Part shown: in pieces, positions 27,151 to 35,424 of the stretch
Numbering within the stretch: position 1 is the first letter of the stretch
Layout: each line of letters begins with the position of its first letter
Assembly: GCF_027941955.1 (NCBI RefSeq)
Contig: NZ_CP115960.1
Location: 2,294,001-2,358,000, forward strand
DNA from: Sphingomonas sp. 7/4-4
GTDB taxonomy: Bacteria; Pseudomonadota; Alphaproteobacteria; Sphingomonadales; Sphingomonadaceae
Length of the DNA stretch: 64,000 nucleotides
Reading direction: 5' to 3'
Made by a program: the position numbers and the translations under genes
Notes under the pieces: generated by a model
Told to the model about the DNA's origin: nothing
The model's database searches: none
Seen by the model: only the letters and a program-made list of their open reading frames with translations

Positions 27151-27292
27151 GCTTGCAATGTAGGATTTCGTCTGCTTGGCTCGCGGTGTCGGACTATGCG
27201 CCGCCGCTCTTTGACTCGTCCGCAACTTGTCTCCATCTCGCGAAAGAATCTTGCGAGATGAATCGTGTTTCCGGCAAAAGAGTCAATTTAGG
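27151..27292 (+). repeat. Dispersed structured repeat, copy A (candidate ncRNA or element)
   Basis: Begins GCTTGCAATGTAGGATTTCG and ends with GAGTCAATTTAGGC. The same blocks in the same order occur in inverse orientation at 35119-35272: a 28-base identical start, CTCTTTGACTCG in the middle, and CGAAAGAA, TTGCG, GATGAAT, GTTTCCG, GAGTCAA at the end. TTGACTC (27211-27217) can pair with GAGTCAA (27280-27286). CATCTCGC and GCGAGATG form a further 8-bp hairpin. Spacers between the blocks have diverged. Confidence 0.65.
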
Positions 27293-27303
27293 CGGGGGTC
27301 GCC

Positions 27304-28587
27304 TCAGCCGTCGCCGACGCGCTCGATATCGGCGCCCACGCCCTGGAGCTTCTCCTCGAGCCGCTCATAGCCTCGGTCGAGGTGATAGACGCGGCTGACC
27401 TGCGTCTCGCCCTCGGCAACGAGGCCGGCAATAATCAGGCTCATCGATGCGCGCAGATCCGTCGCCATCACCGGTGCGCCGACCAATTTGGTCGGCCCGT
27501 GCACCACGGCGGTACGCCCGCGCACGTCGATATGCGCGCCCATGCGCGCCAACTCGGGCACGTGCATGTAGCGGTTCTCGAAGATCGTCTCGGTGAACAC
27601 GCTGGCCCCCTCGGCGACCAGCTGCATCGCCATGAACTGCGCCTGCATGTCGGTTGCGAAGCCCGGGAAAGGCGCGGTCGACAGCGTCAGCGGCTTGAGC
27701 TTGCCCTCTGCCGCGATGCGGATGCCGCTCTTCTTTTCCTCGACCGTCACGCCGGCCTGGATGAGCGCGTCGAGGGTTGCGCGCATGTCGTTCGCCTCGG
27801 CGCCGACCAGTTCGACATCGCCGCCGGTGATCGCCGCGGCGCAGGCATAGCTGCCCGCCTCGATCCGGTCAGGCATCACGGCGTAGGTCGCGCCGTGCAG
27901 GCGATCCTTGCCTTCGATCTCCAGCCGCTCGGTGCCGATGCCGTTGATATGCGCGCCCATCGCGACGAGCAGGTTGCACAGATCGACGATCTCGGGCTCG
28001 CGCGCCGCATTGTCGAGCACGGTCGTACCCTTGCAGGTCACCGCCGCCATCAGCGCATTCTCGGTCGCCCCGACCGACACCACCGGGAAGCTGAAGCGCC
28101 CGCCCGCGAGGCGCCCGCCCGGCGCGCTGGCCTTCACATAGCCCGCCGCGACTTCGATCTCCGCGCCCATTGCCTGCAATGCCTTGAGGTGCAGGTCGAT
28201 CGGCCGGTTGCCGATCGCGCAGCCGCCGGGCAGCGACACCGTCGCCTCGCCTGCCCGGCCGAGCAAAGGCCCCAGCACGAGGATCGAGGCGCGCATCTTC
28301 CGCACGATGTCGTAGGGCGCGACGGTCGAGGTCAGCCGGCCGGCACGCGCGGTCATAACCCGGCCGAAATCATTGGGCCGTGTCCCCTCGATCGCCGTCG
28401 ACGCGCCCAGCTCATTCAGTAGATGTCCGAAGCTGTCGACGTCGGCGAGCCGTGGCAGGTTCCGGAGCGTGAGGGGCTCGTCGGTCAGCAATGCGCAGGG
28501 CATCAGCGTGAGCGCGGCATTCTTCGCCCCCGAAACGGCGATTTTCCCGGAAAGGCGATTTCCGCCACGGATGAGGATGCGGTCCAT
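27304..28587 (-). CDS. murA: UDP-N-acetylglucosamine 1-carboxyvinyltransferase
   Basis: 427 residues, full length for MurA, first committed step of peptidoglycan synthesis (enolpyruvyl transfer from PEP to UDP-GlcNAc) in the cytoplasm. It begins [20 protein letters not shown] with the conserved KN motif ([17 protein letters not shown]). The active-site Cys is in [27 protein letters not shown] and [13 protein letters not shown] are further family signatures. The Cys (not Asp) form implies fosfomycin sensitivity by family knowledge. It appears to stand alone and diverges from the Crp/Fnr gene. Confidence 0.97.
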   Translation of the reverse strand: MDRILIRGGNRLSGKIAVSGAKNAALTLMPCALLTDEPLTLRNLPRLADVDSFGHLLNELGASTAIEGTRPNDFGRVMTARAGRLTSTVAPYDIVRKMRASILVLGPLLGRAGEATVSLPGGCAIGNRPIDLHLKALQAMGAEIEVAAGYVKASAPGGRLAGGRFSFPVVSVGATENALMAAVTCKGTTVLDNAAREPEIVDLCNLLVAMGAHINGIGTERLEIEGKDRLHGATYAVMPDRIEAGSYACAAAITGGDVELVGAEANDMRATLDALIQAGVTVEEKKSGIRIAAEGKLKPLTLSTAPFPGFATDMQAQFMAMQLVAEGASVFTETIFENRYMHVPELARMGAHIDVRGRTAVVHGPTKLVGAPVMATDLRASMSLIIAGLVAEGETQVSRVYHLDRGYERLEEKLQGVGADIERVGDG

Positions 28588-28634
28588 GGCCGAGCTTCTA
28601 GTGCCTCGGCGCGTGCGCGCAAGCGCGGCGGGCC

Positions 28635-29447
28635 GTGAGACTATTGATCGACTTTAATGCATTGATTCCACGGCACTGCTTTGCACGTCGGGTGGGGGAA
28701 TTCAAAAGCGTGTCGGGTAGTTGTTTCGCGGATGTGCTGGGTGAACTCGTCGACCTGACCAAAGGCGAACGGGGCGCGCTCGAAAAACTGGAGGCACGCC
28801 AACGGCGCGTGCGCCGCGGAGCGGTGCTGCAGCGTGAGAACGAGCCGTGCAACGAGCTGTTCATCCTCCGCAAGGGGCTGATGATGAGCTATGTGCTGCT
28901 CGACGACGGCAGCCGGCAGATCCTGCGCTTCCTGTTTCCGGGCGACATGCTCGGCGTGTCGAGCGCAGTCTATCAGGAAGCGCCCGAGACCTTGGCGGCG
29001 CTTTCCGATTGCGTCGTCTCCCCGTTTGATCGCGCCGCTTTGTCCGAGATCATGCGCGATCATCCGCGGCTCTCGGCGCTGATCCTGGTTTATTGCCAGA
29101 TCGAGCGCGTGGCGCTGACCGATCGGCTCGCCGCCCTCGGCCGCACCAGCGCCAAGGCGCGCGTCGCCGCATTGCTGATCGAGCTGCGCAACCGCCTGCG
29201 CGCGACCGACAAGAGCATCGCCAACGTCTTCGCGCTCGGCCTGACGCAGGAGGAGATCGGCGACGCCACCGGGCTCACCGCGGTCCATGTCAACCGCATG
29301 CTGCGCCAATTGGAGGAGGACGGCCTGATCCGCCGCGAGGCGGGCCGGGTCACGCTGATCGACGAACGCGCACTCGCCAGCGCGGCCAATTACGTCAACC
29401 GCTTCCAGGGCCTGGATCTGAGCTGGCTGCCGCAACCACGGAGCTAG
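28635..29447 (+). CDS. Crp/Fnr-family transcriptional regulator
   Basis: Up to 270 residues. The cNMP-type beta-roll lies at about 45-160 ([34 protein letters not shown]), then the dimer helix and a winged HTH with [20 protein letters not shown]. The FNR-type Cys cluster for an iron-sulfur centre is not present in the needed spacing, and key cAMP-binding residues are not evident, so the effector is unknown. The beginning is uncertain: GTG at about 28692 would drop a non-conserved N-terminal stretch. It is convergent with clpS, only 4 bp between the stops. Confidence 0.88.
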   Translation: MRLLIDFNALIPRHCFARRVGEFKSVSGSCFADVLGELVDLTKGERGALEKLEARQRRVRRGAVLQRENEPCNELFILRKGLMMSYVLLDDGSRQILRFLFPGDMLGVSSAVYQEAPETLAALSDCVVSPFDRAALSEIMRDHPRLSALILVYCQIERVALTDRLAALGRTSAKARVAALLIELRNRLRATDKSIANVFALGLTQEEIGDATGLTAVHVNRMLRQLEEDGLIRREAGRVTLIDERALASAANYVNRFQGLDLSWLPQPRS

Positions 29448-29451
29448 CGGT

Positions 29452-29814
29452 TCACGCCTTCTCCAGCGTGCATTGCAGCGGGTGCTGGTTCTGCCGGGCG
29501 AAGTCGATGACCTGGCTGACCTTGGTCTCGGCGACTTCGTAGCTGAACACCCCGCACACCCCCACGCCGCGCTGATGGACGTGGAGCATCACGCGAGTCG
29601 CTTCCTCCATGTTCATCCGGAAGAAGCGCTGGAGGCACAGGACGACGAACTCCATCGGCGTGTAATCGTCGTTGAGCATCAGCACGCGGTACGGCGTCGG
29701 CTTCTTGGTCCGCGTGCGCGTACGCGTCGCGAGCCCGACCGACGGGTCGCGGGTCCCCGTATCGTCGTCGCCGTCTTCGGCCATCTGGATATTGAATGTG
29801 ATTGGTTCGGCCAT
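29452..29814 (-). CDS. clpS: ATP-dependent Clp protease adaptor ClpS
   Basis: 120 residues from ATG 29814 ([18 protein letters not shown]). The flexible acidic N-terminus is followed by the ClpS core: [20 protein letters not shown], with the Asn-Asp-Asp that grips N-degron residues, then [15 protein letters not shown] and YEVAETKV. It delivers N-end-rule substrates to the ClpA N-domain. In many proteobacteria clpS sits just upstream of clpA; here they are 25 kb apart. An in-frame start 19 codons further upstream exists but precedes non-conserved residues. Confidence 0.96.
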   Translation of the reverse strand: MAEPITFNIQMAEDGDDDTGTRDPSVGLATRTRTRTKKPTPYRVLMLNDDYTPMEFVVLCLQRFFRMNMEEATRVMLHVHQRGVGVCGVFSYEVAETKVSQVIDFARQNQHPLQCTLEKA

Positions 29815-29896
29815 GTCGCGTTGAAAATATGGGCTCGCCGGAGTGGAGGCAAGGCCACAGCAATGCCGCACGGCTCCAAAAAAGCACGCATCGTCA

Positions 29897-29930
29897 AAAG
29901 AAAAGGGCGGCCGCCTTTCGGCAGCCGCCC
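29897..29930 (-). terminator. Rho-independent terminator of the phasin gene
   Basis: On the minus strand a stem GGGCGGCTGCC / GGCGGCCGCCC with a GAAA loop (29905-29930) is followed by TTTTCTTTT (29897-29904). It starts 31 bases after the phasin stop. GAAA tetraloop and long T-run make it a strong candidate. Confidence 0.88.
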
Positions 29931-29960
29931 CATTTACGCGTTTACTGGAGCGCGATGCGC

Positions 29961-30716
29961 TCAGGCAGCAGTCTTCACCTTCTCGGCGGCAACCGCGAAG
30001 CGGCTCGAAATCGGCTGCGCGGCGTCGCCGGCGAGCTTGAGCACGGCTTCGGTGTTCTTCGAGGCTTCGGCGACATACGAGTCGAACGCGCCGCGAACGA
30101 AGTCGCTCTGCAGCTTGAAGAATTCGGCCGGCGACTTGACGGTTGCGAACGACTTCAGCGCGGCAGTCGCGCTCTCGAACGACTTGCGGCCATATTCGGC
30201 GGCGTCCTGACCGAGCGACTCGAAGCCCTTGGCAGCGATGCGGCCCGACTCGACGACGGCTTCGAGGTTGCCCTTGGCGAACTCATTGGCCTCTTCGACG
30301 AGCTTGGTCGACTTTTCGACGGCGGCCTTGGTGCGATCGTTGAAATCGGCGAACAGGGCCTGGGCCTTGGCGGTATTGGTTTCGAAATTGGTAGCCATGG
30401 TGATGGTTTCCTTGACGATGGGTTTCGCGACCGTCTCGGCGACGATCTCGGCTTCATTGACGGTTTCCGCGGCGGCGGCTTGGGCCTGCTCTGCCGCGAC
30501 TTTGACGGTTTCGACTACTTCCTGCGATACTGCTTCCACGACCGGTGCCGGCTCGGGAGCAATCACCGGGGCAACAGCCTCGGCAACGACGACCGGCGCG
30601 GACTTCTCAGCCTTGGAAACAACAGCCTCAGCCTTGGGCGCGGCCGGCTTCCTGGCGCGCGCCGCAGGCTTCGGAGCGACGGGCTTTGCCGGCGCTTTCG
30701 GTCCCTTGGTGGCCAT
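29961..30716 (-). CDS. Phasin family protein (PHA granule-associated)
   Basis: 251 residues from ATG 30716. About 1-105 is an Ala/Pro/Lys/Val-rich disordered extension ([18 protein letters not shown]), and about 106-251 is the phasin_2 helical domain ([38 protein letters not shown]). Phasins coat polyhydroxyalkanoate granules; phaC lies next upstream on the same strand. An internal ATG at 30398 ([11 protein letters not shown]) has AAGGAA eight bases before it and would give the bare 145-residue phasin domain, so two products are possible. Two PhaR-like palindromes precede the gene and a strong terminator follows. Confidence 0.92.
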   Translation of the reverse strand: MATKGPKAPAKPVAPKPAARARKPAAPKAEAVVSKAEKSAPVVVAEAVAPVIAPEPAPVVEAVSQEVVETVKVAAEQAQAAAAETVNEAEIVAETVAKPIVKETITMATNFETNTAKAQALFADFNDRTKAAVEKSTKLVEEANEFAKGNLEAVVESGRIAAKGFESLGQDAAEYGRKSFESATAALKSFATVKSPAEFFKLQSDFVRGAFDSYVAEASKNTEAVLKLAGDAAQPISSRFAVAAEKVKTAA

Positions 30717-30736
30717 GCGAATCGTCCCCTGACTAT

Positions 30737-30751
30737 TGCTGCAATGCAGCA
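30737..30751. promoter_or_regulatory. PhaR-like operator, CTGC-N3-GCAG
   Basis: TGCTGCAATGCAGCA is a palindrome with the exact CTGC-N3-GCAG arrangement reported for the PHA regulator PhaR of Paracoccus denitrificans. It lies 21 bp upstream of the phasin ATG, in position to block transcription. Confidence 0.65.
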
Positions 30752-30786
30752 TGTAGGGGGTCGTTGCGTGCGATGCAAGAGCATTT

Positions 30787-30801
30787 TTGTGCACTGCACA
30801 A
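30787..30801. promoter_or_regulatory. Second PhaR-like palindrome TTGTGCA-C-TGCACAA
   Basis: A perfect 7+1+7 palindrome with the same TGC/GCA core, 50 bp centre to centre (about five helical turns) from the first site. It sits between the phaC stop and the phasin start. Confidence 0.6.
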
Positions 30802-30831
30802 TAAAGGCATTTACGTTACGGAATGAAGGCT

Positions 30832-32565
30832 TTAGCGGGTGCGCACATAGCTCCCCGGCGCATCTTCGAGCGCCTTGAACTTGCCCTTTCCGGGCACGCG
30901 TGCACCTTTTGCATCCACCTTCGTGGCATCGACGCTTTCGATCCATTCCGCCCAATCCGGCCACCAGCTCCCCTTGGTTTCCCGGGCACCTGCCATGAAT
31001 TCGGCGAGCGTCTCGACCTTCTGGTCGTTGACCCAATATTGGTATTTGCCCGCCGCCGGCGGGTTCACCACGCCGGCGATATGGCCCGAACCCGCCAGCA
31101 CGAACTTGAGCGGTCCCTTGAAGTGGTGGGTGATCTTCCAGACGCTTGCTGCGGGCGCGATATGATCCTCGCGGCCGGCCTGGACATAGGTGGGGGTCGT
31201 GATCTTCGTCAGATCGACCGGCGTGCCTTCGATCGAGAGAAGGCCCGGCACCGCCAGTTTGTTGTCGCGGTACAGATCTGTAAGATAGCTCAGATGCCAG
31301 GTCGCGGGCAGATTGGTGACGTCCGAATTCCAGTGGAGCAGGTCGAACGGCACATAATCCTGCCCCATCAGGTAATTGTTGGTGACGTAATTCCAGATCA
31401 GGTCGCGCCCGCGCAGCAGGTTGAAGGTCGCCGCCATGTAGCGCCCGTCCAGAAAGCCCTCGGCGCCGAGGCTCTTGATCAGCGCCAGCTGGTCGTCGTC
31501 GACGAAGATGGTCAGGTCGCCGGCCTCTGAGAAATCGACCTGCGCGGTGAAGAAGGTCGCGCTCCTGACCTTCTCGCTCTGCCCGCGCACCGCCAGCACC
31601 GCGAGTGTCGCCGCCAGCGTCGTCCCTGCCACGCAATAGCCGATCGCATGGACGCTCTCGACGCCTAGCAGGTCACGCACCGTGTCGATCGCGTCGATCT
31701 GGCCGCGCTCGACGTAATCGTCCCACACGACGTCCTTCATCGTCGCATCGGCCGACTTCCACGAGACGACGAAGACGGTGAGCCCCTGCTCCACCGCCCA
31801 GCCGATGAAGCTCTTTTCGGGCGTCAGATCGAGGATGTAGAAACGGTTGATCCACGGCGGGAAGATGATCAGCGGCGTCTCGTAGACCTGCTTGGTCACC
31901 GGCGAATACTGGATCAGCTCGTAAAGCGGTGTGCGCTTGACCACCTTGCCGGGTGTCATCGCGAGGTTGCGGCCGAGCTCGAACGCGCCCTCCGCGGTCT
32001 GCGTCATCTGCCCCTTGGCGACGTCCGACAGCATGTTCTGCAAGCCTTTGAGCAGGCTCTCGCCCTTGGTCTCGACGATCTTCTCGAGCACCTGCGGATT
32101 GGTCGCCGGGAAGTTGGTCGGGCTCACCGCGTCGATGAAGCCCTTGGTCGCGAAGCGGATCTGCTCCTTCTGCTTCGGATCGACTCCATCCAGCGCGTCG
32201 ACGCCCTTCAGCAGGTGATCGGCGATCACGAAATAGCTCTGGCGCAGGAAATCGAAGACCGGCTCCTCGCGCCATTGCGGCGCCTTGAAGCGCTTGTCGC
32301 GTGCCTGTTCGGGCGTCTCCTCGAACGGCGCGGCGTGCTCGGGATCGAGGAAGCGCTGCCACAATTGCATCGTGTCCGCCCAGAAATTGGCGCTCGCGCG
32401 CATCTGCGCGGCGGGATCGAACATCGCGCCGAAGGCCGGCGCGGCAGGGACCTGCTCCATCAGGTCGATGCCGTGCTCGAGCATCATCTGCTGCGCCTTG
32501 CCGAGCACCCAGGTCCAATGCTGGAGATCCTCCAGGCTGGGCAGCGGAGTCGTGGTATCGGCCAT
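30832..32565 (-). CDS. phaC: Class I poly(3-hydroxyalkanoate) synthase PhaC
   Basis: 577 residues from ATG 32565 (GGAGAG upstream), the usual class I length. The N-terminal domain ends near GKVVKRTPLYELIQYSP, then an alpha/beta-hydrolase core: VYETPLIIFPPWINRFYILD, lipase-like box GYCVAGTT with the nucleophile Cys, the catalytic Asp in AGREDHIAP, and His in AGSGHIAGVVNPP. It polymerises hydroxyacyl-CoA into PHA at the granule surface. The phasin gene follows 115 bp downstream on the same strand with its own operator region. No phaA or phaB in this window. Confidence 0.96.
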   Translation of the reverse strand: MADTTTPLPSLEDLQHWTWVLGKAQQMMLEHGIDLMEQVPAAPAFGAMFDPAAQMRASANFWADTMQLWQRFLDPEHAAPFEETPEQARDKRFKAPQWREEPVFDFLRQSYFVIADHLLKGVDALDGVDPKQKEQIRFATKGFIDAVSPTNFPATNPQVLEKIVETKGESLLKGLQNMLSDVAKGQMTQTAEGAFELGRNLAMTPGKVVKRTPLYELIQYSPVTKQVYETPLIIFPPWINRFYILDLTPEKSFIGWAVEQGLTVFVVSWKSADATMKDVVWDDYVERGQIDAIDTVRDLLGVESVHAIGYCVAGTTLAATLAVLAVRGQSEKVRSATFFTAQVDFSEAGDLTIFVDDDQLALIKSLGAEGFLDGRYMAATFNLLRGRDLIWNYVTNNYLMGQDYVPFDLLHWNSDVTNLPATWHLSYLTDLYRDNKLAVPGLLSIEGTPVDLTKITTPTYVQAGREDHIAPAASVWKITHHFKGPLKFVLAGSGHIAGVVNPPAAGKYQYWVNDQKVETLAEFMAGARETKGSWWPDWAEWIESVDATKVDAKGARVPGKGKFKALEDAPGSYVRTR

Positions 32566-32696
32566 GTGTTGCTCTCCAGCGGCGCGTTCCATCGCTTTAG
32601 CGCCGACAAGCCGAGACGTCATTCCCGGACACGCAGGAATGGCGTAAGAACGCTTTACGGCGCAATGCAGCGCCCAAATTCGAGAGAGAAGTGGAA

Positions 32697-33905
<1,209 letters not shown>

Positions 33906-33916
33906 ACCCCTTCACT

Positions 33917-34022
33917 GTCACCCCGGCCTTGTGCCGGGGTCCACTATGCAACTTGGCGAGAAGCTGGAGCCTCCAACTTCTCGCGTGCGGACGAGTGGAT
34001 CCCGGCACAAGGCCGGGATGAC
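33917..34022. repeat. Inverted pair of GTCACCCCGGCCTTGTGCCGG palindromes
   Basis: The 28-base arm at 33917-33944 recurs inverted at 33995-34022 with 2 differences. Between them GCGAGAAG and CTTCTCGC (33956-33983) make a central stem. It lies between the aminotransferase stop and the convergent GntR gene. The same 28-base arm occurs at 59424-59451. Confidence 0.85.
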
Positions 34023-34037
34023 GAAATAGAGGGGCGG

Positions 34038-34394
34038 TTAAGCCAGCTCGCTGTCCAGCAGCTCGCGCACGTCGAGGCCGAGCAATGCGATATGATCGCG
34101 CACCCGCGGCCAATGGCCGGTCAGGAAGCGCTCGCGCTCGGCAATGCGCAGCCGCTCGACTGCGCCGGGCAGCACGAACATGCCCACCCCGCGGCGGACC
34201 TCGACATAATCGTCGTCCTGGAAGCTCTGATAGGCCTTGGCGACGGTCAGCGGATTGGCGCCGTGCTCGGCGGCGAGCGCGCGTACCGAGGGAAGCTGGT
34301 CCCCCGCACGATATTCGCCGCGCAGGATCGCCGCAGCGATGGTGGCGCGAAGCTTGAGGTAAACGGGTGAGTCGTCGTGCTCGAGCGCTGTCAT
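34038..34394 (-). CDS. Short GntR-family regulator (YtrA type)
   Basis: 118 residues from ATG 34394. A winged HTH at about 5-75 (VYLKLRATIAAAILRGEYRA, GDQLPSVRALAAEHGANPLT) and only about 45 residues after it, with no large effector domain. That is the YtrA subfamily plan, which usually controls an adjacent ABC transporter and itself. No ABC gene is adjacent here. A GTG at 34409 would add five residues but lies inside the operator-like palindrome, so ATG 34394 is preferred. Confidence 0.88.
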   Translation of the reverse strand: MTALEHDDSPVYLKLRATIAAAILRGEYRAGDQLPSVRALAAEHGANPLTVAKAYQSFQDDDYVEVRRGVGMFVLPGAVERLRIAERERFLTGHWPRVRDHIALLGLDVRELLDSELA

Positions 34395-34398
34395 GCTG

Positions 34399-34409
34399 GT
34401 ATAATACAC
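34399..34409 (-). promoter_or_regulatory. Candidate GntR operator and -10 element
   Basis: Minus-strand GTGTATTATAC is an imperfect palindrome of the GT-N-TA...TA-N-AC form used by YtrA-type GntR proteins. It ends 4 bases before ATG 34394 and also contains TATTAT, a good -10. If so, the transcript would be almost leaderless and binding would shut it off. It lies just after the nitroreductase stop. Confidence 0.45.
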
Positions 34410-34412
34410 TAA

Positions 34413-35012
34413 TTAGCGCTCGGGTCCATACCCCGGATTCCATTCGTGTACGATTTCGGACAGTTCGCCGCGCGGCCGCTCGTCGAGATCGCGTCCCGGC
34501 GTGCCGATGAAGACGAATCCCGCGATACGCTGCGGCGCTTCGCCGAACAGATCGCGCACCTTGTCCGAATAGGCCGCCCAGCCGGTCAGCCACCCGCCGA
34601 CGAACCCACAAGCATGCGCCGCATGCAGCAGGTTCATGCACGCCGCCCCCGCCGACAGCTCCTGCTCCCATAAGGGGATCTTGTGTCCGTGCACCGGCGC
34701 CGAGAGCACGACGACCAGAGCCGGCGCCTGCATCACGAACTGCGCCGTCGCCTCCTCGTCGCGCGCATTGCAATCAGGCTTCTCGGCGCGCTGGATCTCG
34801 ATCAGCCGTTCCGCCAGCGCCTGCCGGGCATCGTCGGGCACGATCACGAACCGCCACGGCGCCAGCTTGCCGTGATCAGGCGTCCGCGCCGCAATCGCGA
34901 TCATCTCGCGCAGTTGCTCGGGGCTCGGCCCCGGCGCGACCATGTCGCGCGGCTTGCCCGAACGACGGGTCTGGAGAATGCGGAGCGGCGTGGCGCGATC
35001 GTTGAAAATCAT
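34413..35012 (-). CDS. Nitroreductase family protein
   Basis: 199 residues, FMN-dependent nitroreductase fold. The N-terminus has LQTRRSGKPRDMVAPGPS with the RRS FMN-phosphate motif, then IAARTPDHGKLAPWRFVIV (the conserved Pro-Trp-Arg), ELSAGAACMNLLHAAHACGF and GFVFIGTPG. It should reduce nitro compounds or quinones with NAD(P)H in the cytoplasm; the physiological substrate is unknown. It is the upstream neighbour of the GntR gene on the same strand. Confidence 0.9.
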   Translation of the reverse strand: MIFNDRATPLRILQTRRSGKPRDMVAPGPSPEQLREMIAIAARTPDHGKLAPWRFVIVPDDARQALAERLIEIQRAEKPDCNARDEEATAQFVMQAPALVVVLSAPVHGHKIPLWEQELSAGAACMNLLHAAHACGFVGGWLTGWAAYSDKVRDLFGEAPQRIAGFVFIGTPGRDLDERPRGELSEIVHEWNPGYGPER

Positions 35013-35082
35013 GTCGGCGATCTAGGCACCGATCCGCCGCGCGCCAACGGTGATTCGGGATCGCGTCATTTCCGGCCTTCTT

Positions 35083-35108
35083 CGTCATCCGCGAAAGCGG
35101 GGATGACG
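35083..35108. repeat. Short palindrome, CGTCATCC variant
   Basis: CGTCATCC and GGATGACG enclose GCGAAAGCGG, a diverged version of the element at 8524 and 21785 with a less perfect inner stem. Confidence 0.65.
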
Positions 35109-35118
35109 CATTATGGAT

Positions 35119-35272
35119 AGGGCTTAACTTGACTCAGTTGGCGGAAACGCAATTCATCACGCAACTTTCTTTCGTGTAAACCGGCGATCTGCGTGGGGGC
35201 ATCCACCGAGTCAAAGAGTGGCCGGGTCAGCGGCCCGGCGAGGCAAGCAGACGAAATCCTACATTGCAAGCA
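35119..35272 (-). repeat. Dispersed structured repeat, copy B
   Basis: Minus-strand copy of the element at 27151-27292. The first 28 bases are identical, the middle CTCTTTGACTCG is kept, and the 3' third matches at about 4 of 5 positions. TTGACTC/GAGTCAA pairing (35129-35135 with 35208-35214) is conserved. The spacer is about 12 bases longer than in copy A. Confidence 0.65.
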
Positions 35273-35298
35273 CCTCGGGCAAGCGCCTCGGGCAAGCG
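35273..35298. repeat. Tandem duplication of a 13-mer
   Basis: CCTCGGGCAAGCG occurs twice head to tail, directly abutting repeat copy B. Confidence 0.8.
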
Positions 35299-35424
35299 CC
35301 CCGGTTTCGACAGCGGGACGGGCGCGTAGAGGGCCGCGCTTTACACCCGCGCCATTCGCTCTAGTCTGGCCGCCCATGCGCCGGGCAAGCCCCGGAAACC
35401 GAAATAAAAAGGTCGAATTCCCGC

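Larger units (their letters stand above)
26884..27303. other. Gene-free stretch with palindrome pair and repeat element copy A
   Basis: 420 bp. 26884-27000 is promoter side of the small exported protein. 27001-27109 is an inverted pair of GAGGGG palindromes. 27151-27292 is copy A of a dispersed structured element. The last 11 bases adjoin the murA stop. Confidence 0.6.
35013..35424. other. Gene-free stretch with palindrome, repeat copy B and tandem 13-mer
   Basis: 412 bp between divergent nitroreductase and POT genes. Contains the palindrome at 35083-35108, copy B of the dispersed element (35119-35272) and two tandem copies of a 13-base unit (35273-35298). From 35299 to the POT start I see only presumed promoter sequence. 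Confidence 0.6.

Noticed and set aside
28640..28680. TTGAT-type half-sites upstream of the Crp/Fnr gene considered as an FNR box
   Set aside because: The two halves do not have the TTGAT-N4-ATCAA spacing or orientation.
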